Assembly (NCBI RefSeq): GCF_030580865.1
Contig: NZ_JAUQSY010000002.1
Coordinates: 1-64,000 of the forward strand
DNA: 64,000 nt
Direction of reading: 5' to 3'
DNA from: Hymenobacter aranciens
GTDB taxonomy: Bacteria > Bacteroidota > Bacteroidia > Cytophagales > Hymenobacteraceae
A model generated the notes under the pieces. It was given only the letters and a program-made list of their open reading frames with translations. It was not told the DNA's origin and searched no databases. The first letter of the stretch is position 1, and each line of letters begins with the position of its first letter. Of the stretch, positions 55,470 through 63,999 are shown piece after piece. Position numbers and translations under genes: made by a program.

Positions 55470-56108
55470 CTAAACCTGCTCCAGATATTCCTGCGCCAGT
55501 GGCTCTGCCTCGGCATCGGGCAGCGGCACATCAAATACGGCCCGCACCAACTCATCGAACGAGCAGGCGGGCGTGAAGCCGGGCTGCAACACCGCATTGC
55601 TGGCCACGCGGATGAACAGCGGCTGGCCATTCATGGCTACCAAATCGATTGTGATGAGGCCGAAACGTTGATTGCAGCAGCCCGTCTGGGGGCAGTCGGT
55701 GGGCTGGGGCTTGAAAAGCTGCTTGAGTACTTTTTCGGAGTGCTGGCACTGGTGCTGCGTGCGCTGGTCGGAGCAGGCGCGGCGGTAGCCCAACTCCAGC
55801 ACCCGCTCGCCGAGGTACTCATACAGGTGCCGGAAATTACCCGGCCCGATGGTGTCATCGAAGAAAAACAGCGCACCCTGCCGGCCCGATTCCTGCAACA
55901 ATTGCACCCGCAGGCCGCGCTTCGATTCAATGCCCGCCTTTTGTAGGTGATAGGCTTTAAAATACGGCCCCAGCCAGTTCCGATACACGCGCTGCTCTAC
56001 CCAGCGGGCGTGCCGGCGGGCCTGCGCCGGCGTAAAAGCCATAGCGCGCCACCCTGCCGCCGAGGCCGGTGTTTTGCTGGAAAAAAGCTGCTGAATGAAG
56101 TCGAACAA
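55470..56108 (-). CDS. Hypothetical protein with a Cys-rich centre
   Basis: A 212-residue protein with a TTG start at 56108; an internal ATG at 56042 would give 190 residues (MAFTPAQARRHARW). A cluster of cysteines (CSDQ, QCQH, TDCPQTGCC) in the middle suggests metal binding or a disulfide. No family recognised. Convergent with the M1 gene. Confidence 0.65.
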   Translation of the reverse strand: MFDFIQQLFSSKTPASAAGWRAMAFTPAQARRHARWVEQRVYRNWLGPYFKAYHLQKAGIESKRGLRVQLLQESGRQGALFFFDDTIGPGNFRHLYEYLGERVLELGYRRACSDQRTQHQCQHSEKVLKQLFKPQPTDCPQTGCCNQRFGLITIDLVAMNGQPLFIRVASNAVLQPGFTPACSFDELVRAVFDVPLPDAEAEPLAQEYLEQV

Positions 56109-56215
56109 GGGCTTGCTGATAGTGTCGGGTCAAAACACCGCTTCAGGGAAATAGTTTCGGGGCTTTCAGGCCGCAAAGCGGTTTAGGGGCACCAATTTAC
56201 GCAGATATTCATAAA

Positions 56216-56242
56216 AAAAGGCCGCCCCCAGGGCGGCCTTTT
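56216..56242. terminator. Terminator of the DUF2147 gene
   Basis: AAAAGGCCGCCC (56216-56227) pairs with GGGCGGCCTTTT (56231-56242), loop CCA, T-runs on both strands. Confidence 0.88.
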
Positions 56243-56277
56243 GCAATTCTTGCATCGTGTGAAGCTGCGCGGCCCGC

Positions 56278-56718
56278 CTATTTCACCCGCGTCCAGGTCT
56301 GGGAGCGGCCGATGAGCGAGAAACCGATGTAGCCTTTCACCTCCATGGTGTTGGCATTCTCCATCTTGATGTAGCAGGAGTAGGTTTTGCCGCTTTCTGG
56401 GTCGTAGATTTTACCGTCGTCCCACTTGTTATCGGAATCATACTTAAATCCTTGCATAAATACCAGGCCCAAACGGGGGCGCGAGCGCAGCTTGGGCTCC
56501 GGGTTCTGCGAGTCGGTTTTGGGCTTACCGGTGGCGGGGTCGTTGGGAACGGCCAGGCTCACGATTTTGCCGCAGAGCTTGTCGCCGCACTTATAGATTT
56601 CAAATGTGGCCTTTTTCTCGGCATTTGTCCAGATACCCAACGGGTTCTGCGATTGGGCCGAAGCCAGGGTGCTGAAACCCAACACGAGGGCAAAAAGGAA
56701 GAACAGGCGCTTTGTCAT
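56278..56718 (-). CDS. DUF2147 domain-containing exported protein
   Basis: A 146-residue protein from ATG 56718 with signal MTKRLFFLFALVLGFSTLASAQ. The DUF2147 pattern GIWTNAEKKATFEIYKCGD...GKIV, then DPESGKTYSC and GYIGFSLIGRSQTWTRV is complete. Small secreted beta-barrel-like proteins with unknown function. The frame upstream is not coding. Confidence 0.9.
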   Translation of the reverse strand: MTKRLFFLFALVLGFSTLASAQSQNPLGIWTNAEKKATFEIYKCGDKLCGKIVSLAVPNDPATGKPKTDSQNPEPKLRSRPRLGLVFMQGFKYDSDNKWDDGKIYDPESGKTYSCYIKMENANTMEVKGYIGFSLIGRSQTWTRVK

Positions 56719-56940
56719 CTTGTAAAAAAGAGAGGGGTGAGAATTTGATGGGAAAAAGGTAAGGCAAAAAATGAAGAAATCCGTGTCGGCCTTCATGAAG
56801 CCGCTTAACGCAAGTTTGCGGCCAAAGTTGATAGATGGCTGAAGTGACCGAAATCGTTTGCGAATAAGCAAAAAAAATGGCTTGTAAATCAGCTTACAGC
56901 GTGAAAAGAGTAGTAACACAGGTAAAAAAAGGTCGTTTTA

Positions 56941-56971
56941 TTTTGAACCTTCACCCCGCGTATTAACTTTA
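56941..56971 (+). promoter_or_regulatory. Promoter of the ncRNA candidate (TTTTG / TAACTTTA)
   Basis: A -33 TTTTG (56941-56945) and a -7 box TAACTTTA (56964-56971, TAnnTTTG with the last base changed) are 18 bases apart, within the 17-23 range known for this phylum. Confidence 0.55.
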
Positions 56972-56976
56972 CCACG

Positions 56977-57310
56977 CAGTAGCGAGTGCTACGGCCCCGC
57001 CCAAGCCGCCCTAAGGTGCTGGGTAACGCGAGCGGGGTTTTGTGAAACGTAAAGAAAGGAGGTACAAATGTCCAGTAGTCCCAACCAAATCCTGCCAAGC
57101 CTGTCGAATGTCGTACGCTTCACCGCAGTACGCGCCTAACAACAGCTTCGTGGGGTAGCTCCTAAGGCTACTCACATTCGGCCAGGTCTTATCTTGAAGA
57201 TGCCGGAACTGTACCCCATTTTCGCCGCTTGGTAAGATTTGAAGGATTAGATGCCCGGTTGCCCAGCCGCCCTTCAGTGGGATGGCATAGGCAGCCGGGC
57301 ATCGTTTTTT
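56977..57310 (+). ncRNA. Putative non-coding RNA (about 330 nt)
   Basis: A promoter is followed by a segment with several predicted hairpins (GTAGC/GCTAC near 56978, CCCCGC/GCGGGG near 56995-57036, GTAGC/GCTAC near 57155) and ends in a Rho-independent terminator at 57250-57303 (GATGCCCGGTTGCC / GGCAGCCGGGCATC) plus seven Ts. It contains AAAGGAGGT (57055-57063), a perfect anti-SD match, five bases before an ATG that opens only 23 codons. It does not contain RNase P, tmRNA or SRP RNA signatures. Could be a regulatory RNA, a 6S-like RNA, or a short leader mRNA. Confidence 0.5.
57250..57310 (+). terminator. Rho-independent terminator of the ncRNA candidate
   Basis: Fourteen-base stem GATGCCCGGTTGCC with GGCAGCCGGGCATC (one G-U) around a 26-base loop, then GTTTTTTT. 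Confidence 0.8.
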
Positions 57311-57403
57311 TATGGGTAGGAGGGTGAGAGGGTGAGAGGGTAGGAGTGAATGAGGGTATAGATGTTAGCAATCAATTCATACCCCCATGCCCTCATACCC
57401 TAG

Positions 57404-57976
57404 TCAAAGCACCCGCCGTACCTGCATAAACCGCCGCTCGTAGTCAGTCCCCTCTACCTGGCTGATTTTCACGCCCGGCTCGCGCTTAGCCGAGGAGGAA
57501 TGTACAAAGCGCAAGGGCCCCTCCGATGCGGCCGTGACGACAATGCCCGCGTGCCCGGGCGTGGTGGATGTTTTGGCCGTGCCGGTGAAAACGACGATAT
57601 CGCCGGGCTGGGCCTGGGCGCGGGGCACCGGCTGGCCCACGTTGATGAGCAGGGCCGTGGAATGCGGCACCGGTACGTGGAAATGGGTGAACACGTATTG
57701 CACGAAGCCGGAGCAGTCGAAGCCAGTGGCGGGGGTGGTGCCCGCATAGCAATAGTTGGTGCCAAGCTGCTGCAGGGCGTAAAGCACGATGCTGTCGCGC
57801 TTGGCGGCTTTTGGCGCGGGGCGTGTAGGGCGAACGGCTGCTGCTGCGGGCGCAAGCGAATCGGGCCGTGCCGCAATTATCACGGCTTTGGGAGGCTTGA
57901 CGACTGGCGTTTTGGGCCTGAAAAAGCCGATGATAAGGGCGGCGAGTCCCACGAAAGTCAGCCAGATAAAGCGCAT
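57404..57976 (-). CDS. C40 family (NlpC/P60) peptidase
   Basis: A 190-residue protein with an N-terminal membrane anchor (residues 4-20) and an Ala/Pro linker. The catalytic triad region is visible: Cys88 in GFDCSGFV, His142 in GHAGIV and the third polar residue in FVHSSS. It probably cuts peptidoglycan stem peptides. Divergent from the M61 gene. Confidence 0.9.
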   Translation of the reverse strand: MRFIWLTFVGLAALIIGFFRPKTPVVKPPKAVIIAARPDSLAPAAAAVRPTRPAPKAAKRDSIVLYALQQLGTNYCYAGTTPATGFDCSGFVQYVFTHFHVPVPHSTALLINVGQPVPRAQAQPGDIVVFTGTAKTSTTPGHAGIVVTAASEGPLRFVHSSSAKREPGVKISQVEGTDYERRFMQVRRVL

Positions 57977-58105
57977 AAATCAAGGGATGGGCGCATTGAG
58001 AAGCCCAGCCGTGGGCTCTAACGCATGGCTGCAGCGCGGGGTTGGAAACAGCCCTAGCGCGTATTTTGCGACCTTGCGATGAATTGCCCTCTTCACATTT
58101 GCTCA

Positions 58106-59923
58106 ATGTCTGAAAATTCCTTTCCGTTTCTGGCTGGTGCTGCGGCGCTAGCGCTGCTCACCGCTACCCAACCGGCTACGGCTACTACCACCGCCGCTGC
58201 CCCCTCGCTGCGCTACACGCTGTCAATGCCCGCTCCGCAAACTCACTATTTTGAGGTGAAAATGGAGCTTGGTAGCTTCAATGCCGATTACACCGACGTG
58301 AAAATGCCGGTGTGGGCCCCCGGCTCGTATCTGGTGCGCGAGTTTGCCCGGCACGTCGAAGGCTTGCAGGCCCAGACCAGCAGCGGCAAACTGCTGGCGG
58401 TGGAGAAAATCGACAAAAACACCTGGCGGGTGCGCCACCCCAAGCAGGCCGATTTTCGGGTGAGCTACCGCGTGTACGCCTTCGAGCTGAGCGTGCGCAC
58501 GTCGTTTATCGACGCCGACCACGGCTACCTCAATGGCAGCAGCGTGTTCCTGTACCCGGCGGATAAAAAGGAGCTTAACAGCACCGTGACCGTGGAGCCC
58601 GCCGCTGGCTGGAGCACCGTGAGCACTGCGCTGCGCCCGGGCAAAAGCAAGTTTACCTACCAAAGCGCCAACTACGATGAGCTGGCCGATTCGCCCATCG
58701 AAATTGGCAACCACAAAGTGCTACAATTCACCGCCAACGGTACGCCGCACCAGGTGGCCATGTACGGCACCTACACCGCCGACGAGCCTAAGCTGCTGGC
58801 CGACATGCAGAAAGTGTGCGAAGCCGCGCACCGCGTGGTGGGCCAGAATCCGCTGGACCGGCCCTACGTGTTTATTGTGCACAACAACGAGCGCGGCGGT
58901 GGCGGGCTGGAACATTTGTACTCTACTACGCTGGAAGTGAGTCGCAAAACCTACGAAACCGAGGCTGGTATGCGGAGCTTCCTGGGTTTGGTGGCGCACG
59001 AATATTTCCACCTCTGGAACGTGAAGCGCATCCGCCCGGTAGCGCTGGGGCCGTTTGATTACGACCGCGAAAACTACACGCACATGCTGTGGGTAAGCGA
59101 GGGCATGACGGAATACATGTCGAACGTCATCACCGAGCGCGCCGCCGTTATCAGCCAGCAGGATTACCTCAACACGATGGCCACGCAAATCGGTGCCGTA
59201 GAAAACACGCCCGGCAACAAGGTACAGCCCGTGTCCGAAGCCAGCTTCGACGCCTGGATTCGCTATTACCGCCCCAACGAAAACTCGGCCAACTCGCAAA
59301 TCAGCTATTACGATAAGGGCGAAATGGTGGGCTTGGTGCTCGATTTGATGATTCTGGATGCCACGAAAGGGGAGAAGCAGCTCGACGACGTGTTTCGCCT
59401 ACTCTACGATAAATATTACAAGCAATTAGGCCGCGGCTTCACCGACCAGGAATACCAGGACGCTGTGGCCCAGGTAGCCGGTCGCCGCTTCGATGAGTTC
59501 TTCAAAACCCGCGTGTACGGTACCGAAACCCTCGACTACGCCACGGCCCTCGGCTACGCGGGCCTCACGCTCAGCAGCACCCCCGCCAGCGCCGATGGCA
59601 GCCTGGGCGCCAACCTCTCCAATCGCACCGGCAAACTGCTCGTGACCAGCGTGAAGCGCGACGGCGCGGCCTGGAACGGCGGCCTGAACGTGAACGACGA
59701 AATCCTGCAAATCAACGGTGCCGCCCCCAGCGAGGAATCGATGAAGCAACTGGCTGGCCGCCCCGTGGGCACCGAACTCAAGCTGCAGGTGCGCCGCGAC
59801 GGGCTGCCCCGCGAAGTCACGCTCAAGCTGCAGGCTGACCCTGACCGGCGCTACCAGATTCAGTCGATGGCTAGCCCAACGGCGCAGCAGCAGAAGGTGC
59901 TGGCGAAGTGGCTGGGGAAATAA
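58106..59923 (+). CDS. M61 family aminopeptidase with PDZ domain
   Basis: A 605-residue exported enzyme from ATG 58106 (58079 is an alternative start), signal peptide to about residue 25. The zinc motif HEYFH is at 298-302 (GLVAHEYFHLWNVKR) with the third ligand in WVSEGMTEY. A PDZ domain (about 495-590, GLNVNDEILQINGAAP) follows. Glycyl aminopeptidase-like, acting in the periplasm. TATTTTGC upstream resembles a -7 box. Confidence 0.9.
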   Translation: MSENSFPFLAGAAALALLTATQPATATTTAAAPSLRYTLSMPAPQTHYFEVKMELGSFNADYTDVKMPVWAPGSYLVREFARHVEGLQAQTSSGKLLAVEKIDKNTWRVRHPKQADFRVSYRVYAFELSVRTSFIDADHGYLNGSSVFLYPADKKELNSTVTVEPAAGWSTVSTALRPGKSKFTYQSANYDELADSPIEIGNHKVLQFTANGTPHQVAMYGTYTADEPKLLADMQKVCEAAHRVVGQNPLDRPYVFIVHNNERGGGGLEHLYSTTLEVSRKTYETEAGMRSFLGLVAHEYFHLWNVKRIRPVALGPFDYDRENYTHMLWVSEGMTEYMSNVITERAAVISQQDYLNTMATQIGAVENTPGNKVQPVSEASFDAWIRYYRPNENSANSQISYYDKGEMVGLVLDLMILDATKGEKQLDDVFRLLYDKYYKQLGRGFTDQEYQDAVAQVAGRRFDEFFKTRVYGTETLDYATALGYAGLTLSSTPASADGSLGANLSNRTGKLLVTSVKRDGAAWNGGLNVNDEILQINGAAPSEESMKQLAGRPVGTELKLQVRRDGLPREVTLKLQADPDRRYQIQSMASPTAQQQKVLAKWLGK

Positions 59924-59938
59924 CTGCCAATGCGTTTT

Positions 59939-59986
59939 TTACAAACAGAAAAGGCCGCCTATTCAGGCGGCCTTTTCTGTTTGTAA
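59939..59986. terminator. Bidirectional intrinsic terminator
   Basis: Perfect 22-bp stem (59939-59960 with 59965-59986, core AAAAGGCCGCCT) and loop ATTC, flanked by T-runs, between the M61 and kup genes. Confidence 0.92.
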
Positions 59987-60036
59987 AAGTCCCACGGAGT
60001 CAGCGAAATCAATAGAATCAGCGTCAATCAGTGATT

Positions 60037-61983
60037 CTACTTCACCCGCGTCAGTGTCACGTCGCTGGCGGGCGCAATAATCATCGGCACTTTCTCTACC
60101 TTCACTGACGAAGTATCCAGTCCAAAGTATTGAGCCTCCGAAGAAATAAACTGGCGGATGTAGAAGTAAGCCTGCATCACCAGCTTTTCAATGGTCGGAA
60201 AGTCATTCTCCACGGAAAGGAATTTCTCCAGCACCACGAAGCGGAAATCACCCACCACATGGCGCTGACTCAGTGACTCGTAGCGTGAGGTAATGTCCAC
60301 TTCCTTGTTGCGCACCAAGTCTTCCACCACTTTGCGGAAGTAGAGGTTGATGCGCTGCTGCACCCGGAAGCCCAAGCGGAAATTGATTCGGAATACGTCA
60401 TCCTTGGCCACTTCCGTCACCTTGTACTCCATCGTGTAGGGCTCATCAGTCGTGTCGACGTGGATAAACCAGTAGATATCAGCCCGCTTTGGGCGTTTCT
60501 GGAAGATGGAATAGATAATTTTCTGCTCGATTTCGGAGCCGCGCTCGGCCGAGGTCATGAACACGAGGTGCGTCGAGTATTTCGGTACCGAGTCGTCGTC
60601 GCTGAGCTGTTTCAGGGCGTCGATGTAGGGTTCCAGCTTCACGAATTCGGTGAGGCGGCGCTTGATATAATAAGCCTTGAGCCACACGTACATCACACTC
60701 ATCAGCGTCAGGCCGATGGCCAGCGACACCCAGCCGCCGTGGGGAAATTTCACCAGGTTTGCTACCAGGAACGAGCCTTCGATGCCGCCGTACACCAGCA
60801 CAAACAGCGCAATCAGCGGCAGGGCCACCCGCTTCGTGCGCAGCCAGATGCTCAGCAGCACCGTGGTCATGAGCATGGTGAGCGTAATGGCCAGACCATA
60901 AGCAGCTTCCATGTTTTCCGACTTCTTGAAGTACCACACCACCGCGATGCAGCCCAGGAGCAGCAGCCGGTTCATGCTGGGCACGTAAAGCTGCCCCTTC
61001 ACATCGGTAGGGTAGTTCAATTTTACCTTGGGCCACATATTCAGGCGGATAGCCTCGGCCACCAGTGTGAATGAGCCTGTAATCAGAGCCTGCGAAGCAA
61101 TGATGGCGGCAATGGTAGCGATGCAAATGCCCGGCAGAAGAAACCACTGCGGCATCAGCTCATAAAACGGGTTGCGCCCGGCCAACTGCTGGTCGTGGTG
61201 GGCCAGCAGCCAGGCGCCCTGGCCGAAGTAATTCAGCACCAGCATGGTCTTTACAAAAGTCCAGCTGATGCGGATGTTGCCCTTACCGCAGTGGCCCAGG
61301 TCCGAGTACAATGCCTCGGCCCCCGTCGTACACAGAAATACGGCACCCAGCAGCCAGAAACCGCCCGGGTAGTTCACCAGTAAATCGTAGGCGTAGTAGG
61401 GGTTGGCCGCCTTGAGAATCTCGGGGTGCGGGATAATCCAGAGCACGCCCAGGATGCCCAGCATGGTAAACCACAGAAACATAATCGGCCCGAAAGCCTT
61501 GCCGACTATCTGCGTGCCAAAGCTTTGCAGAAAGAACAGCCCCATGATGATGGCAATGACGATGTACACGATGTAGTCGTCACTGAGGTGCGGAGCCACC
61601 AGTTTTAGCCCCTCGATGGCCGAGCTGACCGAAATAGGCGGCGTAATCACGCCGTCGGCCAGCAGAGCGGCCCCGCCGATGATGGCCACCGCCGACAGCC
61701 ACGCTCCGCGCCGCCGTACCAGCGCGTAGAGCGAGAAAATGCCACCCTCGCCGTTGTTGTCCGCGTTGAGCGTCAGCAGCACGTACTTCACGGTGGTTTG
61801 CAGCGTCAGCGTCCAGAGCACGCAGGAGATACCGCCCAGCACCAGTTTTGGGTCAATATTGCCGGGCACGATGGCCTTCATCACGTAGAGCGGGGAGGTG
61901 CCGATGTCGCCGTAGATGATGCCCAGCGCAATCAGTAGCCCCGCGCCGGTGATGGCGCCGTGCCCGTTTTTAGAGGAGTCCAT
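60037..61983 (-). CDS. kup: KUP family potassium uptake transporter
   Basis: A 648-residue transporter with twelve membrane helices and the family signature GIIYGDIGTSPLYV near the N-terminus and a cytoplasmic C-terminal domain (from about 455). It imports K+ by proton symport, mainly when high-affinity systems are absent. Length is normal. Confidence 0.96.
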   Translation of the reverse strand: MDSSKNGHGAITGAGLLIALGIIYGDIGTSPLYVMKAIVPGNIDPKLVLGGISCVLWTLTLQTTVKYVLLTLNADNNGEGGIFSLYALVRRRGAWLSAVAIIGGAALLADGVITPPISVSSAIEGLKLVAPHLSDDYIVYIVIAIIMGLFFLQSFGTQIVGKAFGPIMFLWFTMLGILGVLWIIPHPEILKAANPYYAYDLLVNYPGGFWLLGAVFLCTTGAEALYSDLGHCGKGNIRISWTFVKTMLVLNYFGQGAWLLAHHDQQLAGRNPFYELMPQWFLLPGICIATIAAIIASQALITGSFTLVAEAIRLNMWPKVKLNYPTDVKGQLYVPSMNRLLLLGCIAVVWYFKKSENMEAAYGLAITLTMLMTTVLLSIWLRTKRVALPLIALFVLVYGGIEGSFLVANLVKFPHGGWVSLAIGLTLMSVMYVWLKAYYIKRRLTEFVKLEPYIDALKQLSDDDSVPKYSTHLVFMTSAERGSEIEQKIIYSIFQKRPKRADIYWFIHVDTTDEPYTMEYKVTEVAKDDVFRINFRLGFRVQQRINLYFRKVVEDLVRNKEVDITSRYESLSQRHVVGDFRFVVLEKFLSVENDFPTIEKLVMQAYFYIRQFISSEAQYFGLDTSSVKVEKVPMIIAPASDVTLTRVK

Positions 61984-62094
61984 AAAAGAAGGTAAAGATG
62001 AGTCAGGTAATGAAGCAGGTAGCGTTGAGAGTTGGCTGCGCAGCAGTGGTGCCAGGCTGAATCAGCCTCCCCTTACGTTGATTTTCTAAAATGG

Positions 62095-62769
62095 TCAGGA
62101 TTGGTTCGGCGCATTCGACAGGTCAGATTCGAATGCCGCATTCATTTCGGCCGCCTGCGCGGCTTCGGCGGCGGCGCGCATGGCCGCATCGGCCTCGGCC
62201 AGCAGGGCGGCGGCTTCGGCGGCCGCGTGGTCGTGGATGCGACGGATGCGGCGGTTTATTTCGCCTGCCAGGCGCTGCCACTCGGCCGGTTCGCCGGGCA
62301 GGGCAAAGTTTACTTCCTGCCGGCCTGAGCGTTGCAGACGCAGGCGGTTGGTGCCGCGCCGGCCGTAGAGCAGCAGCAGCGCGGAAGCCACCATACCGGC
62401 GGCGGCGGGCATCATGCGCAGCCAGTTATTCAAAAACGCAATCATGACGGCGGCCAGACTCAGTCCGCCCAGCAGGTACCACAGTATCCAGCGCACCGGC
62501 GTGAGCTCGGCGCGGTCCAGGTCGCGCAGCAGAAATTCCTCGCCCCGCACGGTGAGCGTGGTGTCGGTCAGGCGCAGGCGACCATCGGCACTTTGAATAG
62601 GGGGGAGCGGCGGCAGCAGGGCTGGCCGCAGGCTTACGGGCGGCGCAAAGGCCGCCACCGGCGGGGCGGTGGCGGCTGGCGCTGGGGCAATAACGGACGT
62701 GGCCGGCGGCGCGGGAGCCGTCGGAGCAGCTTCGGGAGAAGGCTGCACTTGCACCGGCACGGCCGCCAC
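62095..62769 (-). CDS. Membrane protein with Pro/Ala-rich N-terminus
   Basis: A 224-residue frame with a GTG start. The first 60 residues are Pro/Ala-rich (PAPPATSVIAPAPAATAPPV), two helices follow (about 91-111 and 120-135), then a basic segment and an Ala-rich coiled coil (HAAAEAAALLAEADAAM). It lies directly downstream of the FKBP gene in the same frame, after its TGA. No family recognised. Confidence 0.6.
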   Translation of the reverse strand: MAAVPVQVQPSPEAAPTAPAPPATSVIAPAPAATAPPVAAFAPPVSLRPALLPPLPPIQSADGRLRLTDTTLTVRGEEFLLRDLDRAELTPVRWILWYLLGGLSLAAVMIAFLNNWLRMMPAAAGMVASALLLLYGRRGTNRLRLQRSGRQEVNFALPGEPAEWQRLAGEINRRIRRIHDHAAAEAAALLAEADAAMRAAAEAAQAAEMNAAFESDLSNAPNQS

Positions 62770-62856
62770 CGGGGCGGCCGTGCTACTCTGCGCCCAGGCG
62801 GGCGCGGTGGTGCGGGTGGTGGTAGACGCCGTCAGCGCCCCGGCCGACGCCGGGGC

Positions 62857-63489
62857 TCAGTTGTTCACTTTCAGCAGCTCCACGTCGAAGATAAGGGCCG
62901 AGTCGGGGCCGATGTCGCGGCCGGCACCGCGCTTGCCGTAGGCCAGGTCCGAGGGAATGTAGAGGCGCCATTTCGAGCCTTCGGGCATCAGCTGCAGGGC
63001 TTCCGTCCAGCCGGCAATCACCTGGTTTACACCGAAGGTGGCCGGTTGGCCGCGCTGGTAGCTGCTGTCGAATACGTTGCCATTGATGAGGGTGCCGTGA
63101 TAGTGTGTCGTCACCGACGAGCGGGGCGTGGGTTTGGGGCCGCTGCCTTCGGTCAGCACTTCGTATTGCAGGCCGCTGGGCAGGGTGGTGACGCCGGGCT
63201 TGTTGGCGTTTTCGGCGAGGAAGGCTTCGCCTTCGGCTTTATTATTCATGGAATCAGGGGTTGAGGTGTCGTCGTCATCTTCTTCGGCGCCGCCGAGCTG
63301 CTCCTGCAGCTGCATCATGGCGGCTTGTACTTGCTCCTGGTTCAGGCGCATAGGCTGGCCGGCCAGGCCTTCCTTGAGGGCGGCGGCCAGGATGTCGATA
63401 TCCAGGTCGAGGCCCTGCTGGGCAAAGTTGCGGGCCAAATCGCGGCCAATGATGTAGCTGACCTGCTGTTGATTGGTGTCGAGGGTCAC
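62857..63489 (-). CDS. FKBP-type peptidyl-prolyl isomerase
   Basis: A 210-residue FklB/Mip-like isomerase. Helical dimerisation region 1-75 (SYIIGRDLARNFAQQGLDLD), acidic linker (EEDDDDTS) and FKBP domain (about 105-208) with YEVLTEGSG, THYHGTLINGNVFDSS and GWTEALQLMPEGSKW. No signal peptide, so probably cytoplasmic folding helper. TGA stop is followed by an open frame (see findings). Confidence 0.92.
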   Translation of the reverse strand: MTLDTNQQQVSYIIGRDLARNFAQQGLDLDIDILAAALKEGLAGQPMRLNQEQVQAAMMQLQEQLGGAEEDDDDTSTPDSMNNKAEGEAFLAENANKPGVTTLPSGLQYEVLTEGSGPKPTPRSSVTTHYHGTLINGNVFDSSYQRGQPATFGVNQVIAGWTEALQLMPEGSKWRLYIPSDLAYGKRGAGRDIGPDSALIFDVELLKVNN

Positions 63490-63600
63490 AGGGAAATTAA
63501 ATGTGGCGGACGGCCTCGCTAGGCCGCTGACTCCGCCGGGTGAAAGGAAAATTCAGCCCGCAAATGTCGGCACCACGCGCCGAACGGAAGGCAAACAAAA

Positions 63601-63622
63601 AGCCCCGCTCGGGAGCGGGGCT
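63601..63622 (-). terminator. Terminator of the 44-aa gene
   Basis: AGCCCCGCT (63601-63609) pairs with AGCGGGGCT (63614-63622); on the minus strand it is followed by TTTTTGTTT. Confidence 0.75.
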
Positions 63623-63653
63623 GATTTTGTTGCAAACGCCGGACGCAAGCTGC

Positions 63654-63788
63654 TTAGCAGTAGTGCGAAGCATCTTCGCCCTGCAGGCTGAAATCGAGGT
63701 TCAAATCGCGCAGCCGCGCGGCCAGGTAGCTCAGCGAGCCAAAGCCGCCGAGCAGCAACAGGGACGAGAAGGCAGTGGTCTTTTTCAT
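63654..63788 (-). CDS. Small protein, 44 aa, with N-terminal hydrophobic segment
   Basis: ATG at 63788, TAA at 63656-63654. It starts MKKTTAFSSLLLLGGFGSLS, a short signal- or anchor-like stretch, and ends with GEDASHYC, so a free Cys is the last residue. It has its own terminator. Similar tiny exported proteins are easy to miss. No family recognised. Confidence 0.55.
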   Translation of the reverse strand: MKKTTAFSSLLLLGGFGSLSYLAARLRDLNLDFSLQGEDASHYC

Positions 63789-63912
63789 AATCAGCTAAAA
63801 TAAGCCCCGGTGGAGCGATGAATTTTTCTTGGCACAAAGATACGACCCAAACCGCAATTTGTTATGCATGCAGCATATCGGAAACGTTTGCAGCGATAAA
63901 TAATTCAGGATT

Positions 63913-63999
63913 TTATCGGGGCTTGTTCCGCGTCAGCACCATCAGGGAGTAGCCGCCGAGCGTCTTGGTACAGAACTTCGGACTGATGGCGTAGAGCAC
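63913..63999 (-). CDS. C-terminal end of an unidentified gene (partial)
   Basis: The last 28 codons of a minus-strand gene entering from the right edge (VLYAISPKFCTKTLGGYS...RNKPR). The ending resembles class I SAM-dependent methyltransferases but is too short for assignment. Confidence 0.5.
   Translation of the reverse strand: MLYAISPKFCTKTLGGYSLMVLTRNKPR

Larger units (their letters stand above)
56719..57403. other. 685-bp intergenic region
   Basis: It contains the DUF2147 promoter, a Bacteroidota-type promoter on the plus strand (56941-56971), the ncRNA candidate (about 56977-57310) and GGGTGAGA-type microrepeats (about 57315-57365). No open frame above 23 codons was found with a credible start, other than the SD-preceded one described under the RNA. 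Confidence 0.6.

Noticed and set aside
56977..57310. tmRNA, RNase P RNA or SRP RNA
   Set aside because: Signature words of these families (for example GAGGAAAGTCC for RNase P, GGTTCGA...CCA end for tmRNA, GGTCAGG for SRP) are absent.
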